From Leptospira noumeaensis (GTDB taxonomy: Bacteria > Spirochaetota > Leptospiria > Leptospirales > Leptospiraceae): a stretch of DNA of 64,000 nt. Shown in pieces: positions 18,047 through 26,410 of the stretch. The position numbers were made by a program, and so were the translations under genes. The notes beneath the pieces are model-generated. The model was not told where the DNA came from. It did not search any database and saw only the letters and a program-made list of their open reading frames with translations. How positions within the stretch are numbered: position 1 is the stretch's first letter; each line of letters opens with the position of its first letter. The stretch covers positions 186,001 through 250,000 of the forward strand of contig NZ_RQFK01000009.1 in the NCBI RefSeq assembly GCF_004770765.1, in the 5' to 3' direction.

Positions 18047-19210
18047 ATGCTTTTGAATGTTCCTGGTGTTTTTGTCGACACTGACAAACAAATGGTTCTT
18101 CGACCTTCCTTGTGGAAGTATCGATATTTGTTTGTATTTGTATCCTTACTGGGTATTCTTACTATTTACCAGCTATCAGTTGTTTTACTCCTGCGAAAGT
18201 CTATCGATTTACCTTCTTCTCCGTTCCAAGGAACAAAACTTACCAATCCTTACCAAAATTGGATGGGAGATGGACAAGAAAAGATATCCTTACATGCCCA
18301 TTCCAATGAGGTTTGGTTCACTCCAGAAAGGCATACCATATCCGAAATCCAATCGGAATATAAAAAGGAAGGTTTTTCTAACGTAGCCATCACAGACTAC
18401 GGACAAGTTTCGGAAACAGAAAACCCTAATTACATTCGAGGATTTGAATGGGGACAAAATATAAAAAAACGCCATCTCCTTGCGATTGGAATTAAAAAGT
18501 CTTTTTATGATTATTTTCCAGTGTATGCATCTCGCGAAAATTTAAATTGGGTCATGGATCGAATGAAAAAGTTAGGTGGTTATGTGATCATTCCACATCC
18601 AAAACTTTTTGATTCGTTTTCCAAAGAAGAAATGTCTTCTATCGGTGGATTTCAAGCTGTCGAAGTATACTCTCCATTTGGTGATGATACCAAAGTTTTA
18701 GATAAACTCCTTAGCCAAGGACGAAATGTCCATTGTATGGCGAGTGATGACTTACATTATTTTCCAGAAAACTCCATCAAAAATTTTGACCAACCTACTT
18801 GGAAGGACATCATTCAAACTTTGGGAAACCAAAGAGGGCGAAAAGGGGAAAGTTTTCTCAGATATATAGTGACTGCAGAAGGAAAAACAGACCAAAGTTA
18901 CGTCTTGGATTCCTTATATTCCGGTTCATTTTTTTGCGTTAAAAAATTCTTCCAAGGTGCTGAGGATCCAAAAGTTCCGAAGATCCAAGTCACAAAAAAC
19001 AATTTGATTGAATTGGATTCTAAAGAAAGATACTTAGAGATTCGGTTTATAGGGCAGATGGGTGAAGTTTTACAAGTAAACCCAGATACAAACAAAGCCA
19101 CTTACGAGTTCCAAGAAAAAGATTCTTATGTGCGATTGGAGATGGTTGCCTTGACTGGATCGATTCTTTCCAACGCCATTTACAGAAATCAATCATCTGA
19201 AAAAAACTAA
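18047..19210 (+). CDS. Membrane-anchored PHP-like metallophosphoesterase
   Basis: A 387-residue protein with one N-terminal membrane segment (about 27-49), then a PHP-type domain. Metal-site motifs are recognisable: SLHAHSN near residue 82, the strand VAITDYGQ (usually TDH, so one His is replaced by Tyr), GFEWG, IIPHPKLF and ASDDLHYF. The remaining ligands suggest a metal-dependent phosphoesterase facing the periplasm. The C-terminal 90 residues look like a small beta domain. The start at 18047 follows an AAGG site; an ATG at 18092 is an alternative. Substrate unknown. Confidence 0.7.
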   Translation: MLLNVPGVFVDTDKQMVLRPSLWKYRYLFVFVSLLGILTIYQLSVVLLLRKSIDLPSSPFQGTKLTNPYQNWMGDGQEKISLHAHSNEVWFTPERHTISEIQSEYKKEGFSNVAITDYGQVSETENPNYIRGFEWGQNIKKRHLLAIGIKKSFYDYFPVYASRENLNWVMDRMKKLGGYVIIPHPKLFDSFSKEEMSSIGGFQAVEVYSPFGDDTKVLDKLLSQGRNVHCMASDDLHYFPENSIKNFDQPTWKDIIQTLGNQRGRKGESFLRYIVTAEGKTDQSYVLDSLYSGSFFCVKKFFQGAEDPKVPKIQVTKNNLIELDSKERYLEIRFIGQMGEVLQVNPDTNKATYEFQEKDSYVRLEMVALTGSILSNAIYRNQSSEKN

Positions 19211-19220
19211 CTACGAGAGA

Positions 19221-19249
19221 ACCTAACCTTATTTAAAGGTTAGGTTTTG
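19221..19249 (+). terminator. Terminator hairpin, possibly bidirectional
   Basis: A perfect 10-bp inverted repeat (19221-19230 with 19236-19245) with a 5-nt loop, followed by a short T-run. It lies between two convergent genes and includes the last codons and stop of the leftward one. Confidence 0.65.
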
Positions 19250-20452
19250 GTCAGAACCATCAAAGGCATCTAAAAAGGTTTTGGATGTGGTTTCGTATTG
19301 TTTGACAGTGCCAAGTAAGGTTTGTCCAGAAATACTCGCACCAAAGGCCGCGTAAGTTCGATTGAAAGCCTCATCCACAGACATAAAATCTGACCCACCG
19401 ACTGTAGGGCTTGGATAGTCCGCAGGAACTTCCGTAGCTGTTAGTTGGTCTGTCACATACCCATTGATATTAAAAATTCCATAAGACAACTTGGCACCTG
19501 CAAAAGAAGAGGTAGGTAAGTTACAAATGGTTTCCGGTCTTGCCGTACTCATAGTGAATGTTGCTTTGGCAGTTGTTTGGAAAGGTAAATCAAACTTTTG
19601 CATATAAGCCAAAACATAATAAATTTGGTCACTGGATCCAGTTCCTTGGGCTGTGTTACAGGCTGATTTCAAAGAATCTAAACCTGTGGTTCCACCAGGG
19701 TTTACCTCTTTCAGTTTGGTAAAGGACAAACGAACCACGGAACGAAAACAAAGTTGTTTTCCTGAATCTACTTCTGTTAAAACCACTCGGCCATGTTTAC
19801 TGATCCAAGAAGCATTTTCAGGGCCGTTCCTCCATGTATACGTTTGGAATTTGGTTCCATAGATGGAATCGTTACCGGTATAACTTTCAGTGATGACATT
19901 TCCCACATTGGCAAAGGAAGGATTTCCAAAATCAACCAGTTTGTAATAAACAAGGGCTCCATTATTTCCGAGAGTGGTGTTCGGATCATCAAAAAACAAT
20001 TGTAAGGAGGGAACTGAGGCACCCGTTTTTTTGATCTCCATAAAATGTTTAAACGATTTTGTTCCCGTATATGCGGTAGAACTAATGTTTGTGGATGGAG
20101 TGTTGATTTTGATTGTGAGAGTAGAAGACCCAATCCCACTTAAGTTTACATTGGAGAGAACATCCACACGGGCAGTATCTGTATTATTAAAATAACCTGC
20201 ATTTTTTAATGCTAAAATGAGAGAGTCAATGATCCCCGAATTTCCACGGGCCCATGTAGCCGACTGACGCACAAATCCCCAGTTGTCGGCACTTGTGGCA
20301 GACCAAAGTTTATCCGATCCAATTCCTAAATGGATGGCTTCCCCAAATAGTTTACCTAAGAGTTTGTCTCGATCCAGGCGCGCGAGTTTGTTAAAATCTG
20401 TGACTTGGACACTCACTACCAAGAATAACAAACAGTATACGAGTTTTCTCAT
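19229..20452 (-). CDS. Exported protein of unknown function
   Basis: I do not recognise the family. The protein has 407 residues with an N-terminal signal-like segment (MRKLVYCLLFLVVSVQVTDF). The rest is rich in Ser, Thr, Asn and Gly, as in secreted spirochaetal proteins, with four Cys that could form disulfides. It begins 3 bp after the small lipoprotein gene and ends the leftward FecR-DUF4384-lipoprotein unit, so it probably belongs to the same envelope process. Confidence 0.6.
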   Translation of the reverse strand: MRKLVYCLLFLVVSVQVTDFNKLARLDRDKLLGKLFGEAIHLGIGSDKLWSATSADNWGFVRQSATWARGNSGIIDSLILALKNAGYFNNTDTARVDVLSNVNLSGIGSSTLTIKINTPSTNISSTAYTGTKSFKHFMEIKKTGASVPSLQLFFDDPNTTLGNNGALVYYKLVDFGNPSFANVGNVITESYTGNDSIYGTKFQTYTWRNGPENASWISKHGRVVLTEVDSGKQLCFRSVVRLSFTKLKEVNPGGTTGLDSLKSACNTAQGTGSSDQIYYVLAYMQKFDLPFQTTAKATFTMSTARPETICNLPTSSFAGAKLSYGIFNINGYVTDQLTATEVPADYPSPTVGGSDFMSVDEAFNRTYAAFGASISGQTLLGTVKQYETTSKTFLDAFDGSDQNLTFK

Positions 20453-20455
20453 GGA

Positions 20456-20659
20456 TTACTCTGCGATCCCTTTGGGAATACAAATGGTGAATCCAGACTT
20501 AGGCCCCGAACATCCTGCTGCTTGGTTGTAAGCCCAGACAGAAAGTAAAAGCGCAGTGAGCATATCCTCTTTTTTGTTATCATCTTTTTCAAAGAGCGAA
20601 CAAGCAAGAAGGGTACTGAGACTTACAAAGGCAAAGGATTTAAGGATAAAAGTTCTCAT
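20456..20659 (-). CDS. Small lipoprotein
   Basis: A 67-residue lipoprotein: MRTFILKSFAF, hydrophobic run, lipobox LLAC at about residue 20, then an acidic/basic stretch and a short C-terminal part with two Cys in CSGPKSGFTIC. No function is recognised. It is 3 bp upstream of the exported protein and 41 bp downstream of the DUF4384 gene. Its start codon sits inside an inverted repeat, described separately. Confidence 0.7.
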   Translation of the reverse strand: MRTFILKSFAFVSLSTLLACSLFEKDDNKKEDMLTALLLSVWAYNQAAGCSGPKSGFTICIPKGIAE

Positions 20660-20683
20660 ACCTTAAATAACAAAAGGTATGAG
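20655..20683 (-). promoter_or_regulatory. Inverted repeat enclosing the small lipoprotein start codon
   Basis: A perfect 10-bp inverted repeat, 20655-20664 with 20674-20683 (loop 9 nt). On the transcribed minus strand the downstream arm contains AAGG and the ATG of the small lipoprotein gene, so folding would hide the start. It could instead be an intercistronic terminator for the DUF4384 gene, but no T-run follows in that direction. On the plus strand it is followed by ttttt. Confidence 0.5.
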
Positions 20684-20700
20684 GGGGTTTTTGCAAGAAA

Positions 20701-21621
20701 TTAACGAGAGAGGATTTGGTATTCCCACTCCATCACTGGACTTTGTTCGATGGGTGCGGTGAGGGAACTTGCAACAACCATCATAGAGCGATGTGATGCC
20801 TTGGTTCCGGTAACAGCAGGAGGGAGGAGTCGATAAAACGAATCTTCTTTTTTCCCACGCAGTTGGAATTCTTTCCATTCTTCGCGAGAAGCAAAGGCTC
20901 TAATCCTATCTTTGGAAGGCGTGGATGCGGCTTTGAAGGAGATCCGTTTGTCAGGAATGATGACCTTGTCTCCTTTACGAACAAAGTTGTCGTTTTGGAT
21001 TTGGTTTGGGAAAAGTAAAACGGGTTCTCCCTTTTGGTTTTCTGGAACAAGTACTACGTAAACATAGTTGTCTTCCGCAGACTCAATCTCAAAGCGAATG
21101 GGTTCACCAGCTATATAAGTGGGCTTCAATGAATTGATTTTCAGTGGAGAATTGGATCCAGTACCAGTTTCCGAAAGTGCTAAGTAAATATTTTTTTTGT
21201 CTAAGAACCCAAGGAAATCAGAAACCAAAGTTTTGGAAAGGCTATCAGGAAGTGAGTTTCGGTATTCCAATTTTTGGTGGAGGACATCCACGAAGGAAAT
21301 GACTGCTTGTCCATCTTCTGTAGAAACAAGTAAAAGTTTATCTACGTCGTTTAAGTTTCCCAATCGAATTTGTGTTTTGGGAGAAGGATTTCCTTCTTTG
21401 TCAAATTCCCAACCATTGTTTCCTAAACTTTTTAAAGGGAGCGTTACCGTTCCCCGGGAAGTGGATTGGATTTCTCCTTTAATGAAATCACGGAGAGCCA
21501 AACTTTCTTCGTTCATAGAAATTGCTTCTACAGCTATTTTATAAACGGGAACCTTTCCAATCCGATCTGAGGAAAAGAGGGAAAGGGAAATGATCGCAGA
21601 GAGACTTAAGAAATATTTCAT
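20701..21621 (-). CDS. DUF4384-domain exported protein
   Basis: A 306-residue protein with a signal peptide (MKYFLSLSAIISLSLFSSDR). The C-terminal half matches the DUF4384 pattern: a strand with KPTYIAGEPIRFEIESAEDNYVYVVLV, then LLFPNQIQNDNFV and IPDKRISFKAA. This domain often follows peptidase C14 or kinase domains; here it stands with an N-terminal region that looks like a CsgG/TolB-type fold. It begins 2 bp after the FecR gene stop, so the two are co-translated. The role is probably in envelope sensing or assembly. Confidence 0.7.
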   Translation of the reverse strand: MKYFLSLSAIISLSLFSSDRIGKVPVYKIAVEAISMNEESLALRDFIKGEIQSTSRGTVTLPLKSLGNNGWEFDKEGNPSPKTQIRLGNLNDVDKLLLVSTEDGQAVISFVDVLHQKLEYRNSLPDSLSKTLVSDFLGFLDKKNIYLALSETGTGSNSPLKINSLKPTYIAGEPIRFEIESAEDNYVYVVLVPENQKGEPVLLFPNQIQNDNFVRKGDKVIIPDKRISFKAASTPSKDRIRAFASREEWKEFQLRGKKEDSFYRLLPPAVTGTKASHRSMMVVASSLTAPIEQSPVMEWEYQILSR

Positions 21622-21623
21622 GA

Positions 21624-22355
21624 TCAGTCTACCTTTCCTTGGCCTTTGTAATCGTTCATGAGCTGGTCGTTCTTTTCGTATTGTTCTTTGATTCGTTGGT
21701 AGTTTTCTTCTTTGATGGCTTTGAACTCTTCGAAAATACGCATTTTATCTTTCACAAATTCATCTAAAATTTGTTTTTTTAATTCTTTTCCCGATACCAC
21801 AACTTCTTCATTTTCTGCTACAAGGGTTTGTTTTCCCTTTTTATCTGGGCTTACAGCGACTGTCCCTTCGTTGACATAAACACCTGTTTCTACTTGGTTT
21901 AGGTCTTCGTCTGTTCCCCCAACATCGGGAGCTGCTGCTAAAAATTCGGTGCCGCGAACTCCCGCAACAAAACTAGGATTGACCACACTCAGTTGGTTTT
22001 GGCTAGGAACTCCTGCCGCTGGTTTGTGCGCTTTCACGAAAAGTTTACCACCAACGAGTTTTAAAGTAGTGGATTTTGATTTAGGATTGAGTAGGTCTTC
22101 GATTTGGACGGATGAGAATTTCGCCAGGCGCACCGTAGCTTGTGTGGCCAATTGGATTTCACAAGTTCCGTTTTCTGTAGTGATTGTATCTCCCTTCTTT
22201 AGGATACTACCTAACTTTACGGGTTCCTTTGCCTTTTTAAACCGTGGCCCTGTTAAATAATTTGTGCCTTGGATGAAACTTATGATCCCTACTTCATCGG
22301 CGGCGAGGGTTGTGGTTATAAAAAGAAACAAAATGGACACAAGAAATCGAATCAT
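21624..22355 (-). CDS. FecR-domain periplasmic protein
   Basis: A 243-residue secreted protein. A signal peptide (MIRFLVSILFLFITTTLAADE) leads a FecR domain with the typical GSILKKGDTITTENGTCEIQ segment and VRLAKFSSVQIE, then NPSFVAGVRGTEF. The last 60 residues form a charged coiled coil (FEEFKAIKEENYQRIKEQYE). This is the stand-alone type common in spirochaetes, not the iron sensor. The ATG at 22355 opens the signal peptide; the frame extends to 22394. It is the first gene of a four-gene leftward unit and lies head-to-head with the RND export cluster (120 bp). Confidence 0.82.
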   Translation of the reverse strand: MIRFLVSILFLFITTTLAADEVGIISFIQGTNYLTGPRFKKAKEPVKLGSILKKGDTITTENGTCEIQLATQATVRLAKFSSVQIEDLLNPKSKSTTLKLVGGKLFVKAHKPAAGVPSQNQLSVVNPSFVAGVRGTEFLAAAPDVGGTDEDLNQVETGVYVNEGTVAVSPDKKGKQTLVAENEEVVVSGKELKKQILDEFVKDKMRIFEEFKAIKEENYQRIKEQYEKNDQLMNDYKGQGKVD

Positions 22356-22430
22356 GCCACTTTTATAATATAACTCTCCACTCTTACAAGCCAAAATCTA
22401 AAAAAAAATTTTAAAAAATCCCCTACAACT

Positions 22431-22465
22431 AGGTGATTTGGAACCAAACTAAAGATCTATCACCT
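22431..22465. promoter_or_regulatory. Inverted repeat in the divergent FecR/TolC intergenic region
   Basis: AGGTGAT (22431-22437) and ATCACCT (22459-22465) form a perfect 7-bp inverted repeat with 21 bp between arms, ending 10 bp before the TolC-like start. It could be an operator for a dimeric regulator or a 5' leader hairpin. The divergent space is otherwise AT-rich, with poly-A runs at 22401-22418. Confidence 0.45.
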
Positions 22466-22475
22466 ATCTATTGAT

Positions 22476-24011
22476 ATGTGGCATAAACTTTGGATCCTTT
22501 GTTTTTTACTCAGTTACCCTTACACAAAGGTGCAAGCTGAGGGAAAATTATTATGGGAGGACTGTGTTTGGATTGGGATGGAACGAAGTGGGAGTTTGGG
22601 GTTAGAACAGGTTCGTTCAGAAATTTTTCCCATTTTGACAAGAGATAAGTGGAAACAATACCTTCCCAAACTTGGTGTTCATTATTTTGGAATCTTTTCG
22701 AAGAATCAGGAGCAGATTGACCAAGAATATCGGGATGTTCGATTGCAGATCCAACAACTACTTTATGACGGAGGAGAAACCGAAAGAGAAAAACAAAAAC
22801 TCGAATTACGAAAACTAATTCATGCGGAGGAAAAAAAACTTCTAAGGGAAAAGATTTTTAAATCCATATCTTTGTCTTATCTGAACTTTAATAAACGTCA
22901 GTTAGTTGATTTTGTTTATCAACTGCGTTCTGAAAGATACAACGAAGAAACAAAAAAAAGAAAACAAGAATCAGAACTAGGACTTTCTCCCCAGGCAGAA
23001 CTTGGATTTTTAAAAGTTTGGGAAGTCGAATTCCAATCTAAAAAAATTCATTCGGAATCATCTCGGAAACTCGCCTATTTAGAACTAAGACAATCTATGT
23101 CTTTGGAACCAGGAATGGATTTATTTTTAGAAGAAGGACTGATGGAACGCATTCGTTTGTTTGATCCAGCGGTTGTCCCATCCGTTCCCAATGAGAATCA
23201 TCCTTTAAGGAAAAAATCACGACTACAGATGGAACTTGCCGAGTTAGATCAGGAAAGTCTAGACAATGATTGGAAACCAAAACTAATACTCGGTGGTTAT
23301 GTGGGAAAAAATGGGAACAATGGGTTCCCGTTACAAAACGAAATTTATGGACTGAGCCTTGGTGTACAAGCCAACTTAGGGGGAACAAGTTTCCAATCAA
23401 ATACTCAAAACGGAATCCAATCGGAAGGAAATGGAATCCAAAGAATTCCTGGATACGGCCCACAACCCGTAGGCCCTGGTGAAAATGCATTCCAAAGCGG
23501 ATCGATTGGATTATTTGATGATATCGGTCGAAACAAAAAAGTTTTTGATACGAAGATGTCTGTTTTACAGGCGAAAACAGAATGGAAACAATCGGAAATT
23601 CATTTGATAAGCCAAATCCAATCAGCAGAGATCAAACTCGTTGAATTATATCGTAAGTACATTTTGTACTTAGAAAACACGAAATCCAATCTGTTTCATC
23701 ATCGTGTGAAAAGGGGCGAGCGAAGAGAAGGGCTTATCTCTGAATTAGAATATTTAAAATCGGAAGAAGAGGTGTTTGTGGGAATGGAAACACTTCTCGA
23801 CCATTATTTCCAATACATCGCTACTGCCTTAGACTTGGTATTATTACTTGGTGAAGATCCTTTCAATAATCGTTATTACCGCGTAGAGTCCAAATTAATT
23901 TCCAGTGATCTGAGTGAAATTTTAAAAGTTTGGAAAGAAAAACCATCTCAGGAAAAATCCAAAATAAAGGAACCAAAACTGGGAAAACAATACCCATTTC
24001 TAATGGAGTGA
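22476..24011 (+). CDS. TolC-like outer-membrane channel protein
   Basis: A 511-residue exported protein that I assign to the outer-membrane efflux family. The signal peptide is MWHKLWILCFLLSYPYTKVQA. Long amphipathic helices with heptad-like Glu/Lys patterns occur at about 85-200 and again at 365-470, flanking predicted strands (KPKLILGGYVGKNG and IYGLSLGVQANLGG). This repeat of helix-strand halves is the TolC layout. It opens a cluster that also encodes an adaptor and two RND proteins, the expected partners. A Gly/Asn/Gln-rich insert (about 305-340) is unusual. Confidence 0.75.
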   Translation: MWHKLWILCFLLSYPYTKVQAEGKLLWEDCVWIGMERSGSLGLEQVRSEIFPILTRDKWKQYLPKLGVHYFGIFSKNQEQIDQEYRDVRLQIQQLLYDGGETEREKQKLELRKLIHAEEKKLLREKIFKSISLSYLNFNKRQLVDFVYQLRSERYNEETKKRKQESELGLSPQAELGFLKVWEVEFQSKKIHSESSRKLAYLELRQSMSLEPGMDLFLEEGLMERIRLFDPAVVPSVPNENHPLRKKSRLQMELAELDQESLDNDWKPKLILGGYVGKNGNNGFPLQNEIYGLSLGVQANLGGTSFQSNTQNGIQSEGNGIQRIPGYGPQPVGPGENAFQSGSIGLFDDIGRNKKVFDTKMSVLQAKTEWKQSEIHLISQIQSAEIKLVELYRKYILYLENTKSNLFHHRVKRGERREGLISELEYLKSEEEVFVGMETLLDHYFQYIATALDLVLLLGEDPFNNRYYRVESKLISSDLSEILKVWKEKPSQEKSKIKEPKLGKQYPFLME

Positions 24012-24015
24012 CCGT

Positions 24016-25374
24016 ATGAATCCTGTTAGATGGAAATGTTTTTCTTTAGTTTGTGCAGTTTGTGCATTTGCCAATTGTTCTGACAAATTTGGATCTTTGG
24101 AAGATTGGTTAGGAGTTCTCGGTGCCAGTGACACACCTAGAGTATTAACTTTTACTCCTAATTCGGAGTCCACCGAAGTGAATCCCCAAACAACAATTTC
24201 AGTTGTTTTTAGTCATCCTATGTCCATCCAATCTTGTGTTTCTGGATTTTCCCTGGAACCACAAGTCAGAGGCAGTTTTGAAACCACGGAAATCAGTCTT
24301 AAGTTCACTCCGAAAACAGAACTTCCTTCGGGTGGTTACATTGCCCGGCTTACCAAACAATGCGAAGATAAAAATGGGAAGGATTTGGATCGTGTGTATA
24401 CGGTTTCCTTTCGTGTGGGTGAAAAGGAAGTTCCTGAAGCTCCAACAGTTGGTTCTATCATCGTACAAACGGGAACAGAGGCCGAATGTTTCAACGGGGG
24501 TTCTCCCTCAGATATTTTGTTAGGTGAGGTAAGTTCTGGTTGTGTGGGAGTTCCTGGTCCTCCTCCCATTCAAATCAGGTTTACCAAACCGATGAACCAA
24601 ACGGAAGTTGGGCTTGGCCTAAGGATGGAACCGAATGTTTCGTTTCGGCTGGAATGGATGAATCCTTCAGAGGTGAAGATTTTACCCGATTCTATTTTTT
24701 CATCCAATGTAAGGTATCATATCCTCTTGCCCGCCGGGGTTCACTCTCTTGATGGGAGTGTACTAAGCGCAACGTTTCGCCGTGATTTTTTTGTGGGGAG
24801 TGTATCGGATCCAGAAGTAATTGGATTTGGGTTGGAATCACAAAACTGCGGTTTGGGAATTCAGGAATTTGGATCTATAACGGGTGCTCGTTGGGACTCT
24901 GGATTTTGTTTTTGGAGTTTAGGATTGCCAATTTTAGATCCACATTCTTACCAATTTCGTGGAGGGGATGATGGTACTGGCACAAATTCGGCTTGTGCGG
25001 ATGTAAACACCGATAACTTTCGAATCTTTTTTAATCAATATATGGATACCACTTCCGTGATTGGTGCTACAAGATTTTCAAAAATTTCTCCACCTTCATC
25101 AAACATTCGTTTATCGACATGGGTTTGGTCTCATTGCCAAACAGTTTCTCCCTATGGTTGCCGGGAACTAACTTATTCTTATGCGGAAAGTGAAGCCAGT
25201 TGTAATGGGCCTCTATTTGGAAACATTTCTACAGGTGGAGACTTTAACCTTTCCGCATCTAATTTAGCACCTAACTTTTATCCTTATTATGAGTTTCGTT
25301 TGGAAGCAGAAGCTAAATCAATTTTAGGGAAACGAATGAAAAATGTTTTTGTCATTCAAGTGGAGGCCAAATGA
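24016..25374 (+). CDS. Lipoprotein with Ig-like (Big_5-type) domains
   Basis: A 452-residue lipoprotein with lipobox FANC near residue 21. At least two, probably three, bacterial Ig-like domains of the SbsA/Big_5 type follow. The first (about 41-135) reads TPRVLTFTPNSESTEVNPQT, with VVFSHPM and the closing VYTVSFRVG. The second (about 183-268) has IQIRFTKPMNQTEV, and a divergent third contains NFRIFFNQYMDTTSV. It starts 4 bp after the TolC-like gene and overlaps the next gene as ATGA. It is probably an outer-membrane accessory lipoprotein of the export machine. Confidence 0.75.
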   Translation: MNPVRWKCFSLVCAVCAFANCSDKFGSLEDWLGVLGASDTPRVLTFTPNSESTEVNPQTTISVVFSHPMSIQSCVSGFSLEPQVRGSFETTEISLKFTPKTELPSGGYIARLTKQCEDKNGKDLDRVYTVSFRVGEKEVPEAPTVGSIIVQTGTEAECFNGGSPSDILLGEVSSGCVGVPGPPPIQIRFTKPMNQTEVGLGLRMEPNVSFRLEWMNPSEVKILPDSIFSSNVRYHILLPAGVHSLDGSVLSATFRRDFFVGSVSDPEVIGFGLESQNCGLGIQEFGSITGARWDSGFCFWSLGLPILDPHSYQFRGGDDGTGTNSACADVNTDNFRIFFNQYMDTTSVIGATRFSKISPPSSNIRLSTWVWSHCQTVSPYGCRELTYSYAESEASCNGPLFGNISTGGDFNLSASNLAPNFYPYYEFRLEAEAKSILGKRMKNVFVIQVEAK

Positions 25375-25907
25375 AATTTTCCTATTTGATAATAATTTTC
25401 TTTTTTATCTCTTGTTTCCAGGATGGAAAGAATCTCAAAACCGTCACATACCCCATTCCTAATGGGAGAAAGGTTTTATTCATTCATACGAGTCCTTCCT
25501 GTTTTTCCGATTCCTATTCGGAAGAAAAAGAATTAAGTTTGCGAATTTTAGAAGAATTAGAAGAATCCGGATTTTTGGTTGTGTTAGGTGAATCTATCTG
25601 GGAAGAACCTCTGACAACGTTTGGATTTTCTGACCGACTAGAAGTCTTTCAAAATCGCTTAAAAGATATTAAAACCAATGAAACACCAAGAATTCAAATT
25701 TGGAAAGACCGGGCGGAAAGGATGGGTGCATCAGATATTTTTTTATTACGTCATAGTCCATATCCAGACTCAAAAACAAAATCAATTCGTATGTTTTGGA
25801 TCAATCTTAGTAAAAAAGAAATGATTCGTTTTGATTGGAATTGGGATTTTAAAGACCCTTTCCCTTTTCGCGAAAAACTTTTGGAGGTTTCGGGAGGAAA
25901 ACTATGA
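25371..25907 (+). CDS. Small lipoprotein in the RND cluster
   Basis: A 178-residue lipoprotein (lipobox FISC at about residue 15). The mature part begins with a strand (RKVLFIHTSPSCF), a long Glu-rich helix (EEKELSLRILEELEESGF) and another strand (LVVLGES), with AERMGASDIFLLRH later. This alternating pattern resembles the CsgG/LpoB/TolB-N type of periplasmic fold, but the match is only by eye. ATGA overlaps at both ends tie it tightly to its neighbours, which suggests a stoichiometric role in the complex. Confidence 0.65.
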   Translation: MKFSYLIIIFFFISCFQDGKNLKTVTYPIPNGRKVLFIHTSPSCFSDSYSEEKELSLRILEELEESGFLVVLGESIWEEPLTTFGFSDRLEVFQNRLKDIKTNETPRIQIWKDRAERMGASDIFLLRHSPYPDSKTKSIRMFWINLSKKEMIRFDWNWDFKDPFPFREKLLEVSGGKL

Positions 25908-26410
25908 ACGGGAAATGGTTGTATGTCGTATTGGTTTTTTCTATACTTAATTGTTTAAAAAATAGTGAATCCGAAAAGAAAAACTCAAAGATTCTAAGAG
26001 ATGCTTTTCATAACGGACAGTTAAGTTTTGTTCAAACGATACTGCAAGAGATCAAAGAAGAAAGGGAACTAACGGAGGAAGAGTCTCTCTTTTATTTTAA
26101 AACTTTGTTTTATTCGGGTAAATGGAAAGAATTTTTCTCCCTTTGGACTCAGATCAATACCAAAACTCCCGAAATTGTTTTGTTGTATTTTAAAGCCGTT
26201 CTAATTTCAAAACAGCCTGTTTTGGTTTCCACAGAAGATGAAAAAAAACTTTTAGATTTACTGCCGATATCACCTGAAGCTTGTTTGTTGTATTTAAAAT
26301 ACCAAAAGAAAGGAACTTCATCCAAACAGAAAAAACTTTTTTTGGCCCAAGGAAAACTTTTTCAGACCCATATTGATAGACTTGGTATTGAATTGGGGGA
26401 AATGAAATGA
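25904..26410 (+). CDS. Helical lipoprotein in the RND cluster
   Basis: A 168-residue lipoprotein with lipobox ILNC near residue 17. The mature part is almost wholly helical and alternates aromatic and acidic residues (AFHNGQLSFVQTILQEIKEE, then FYFKTLFYSGKWKEFFSLW), like TPR repeats. No named family is recognised. ATGA overlaps link it to the lipoprotein before it and the membrane protein after it. Confidence 0.62.
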   Translation: MNGKWLYVVLVFSILNCLKNSESEKKNSKILRDAFHNGQLSFVQTILQEIKEERELTEEESLFYFKTLFYSGKWKEFFSLWTQINTKTPEIVLLYFKAVLISKQPVLVSTEDEKKLLDLLPISPEACLLYLKYQKKGTSSKQKKLFLAQGKLFQTHIDRLGIELGEMK

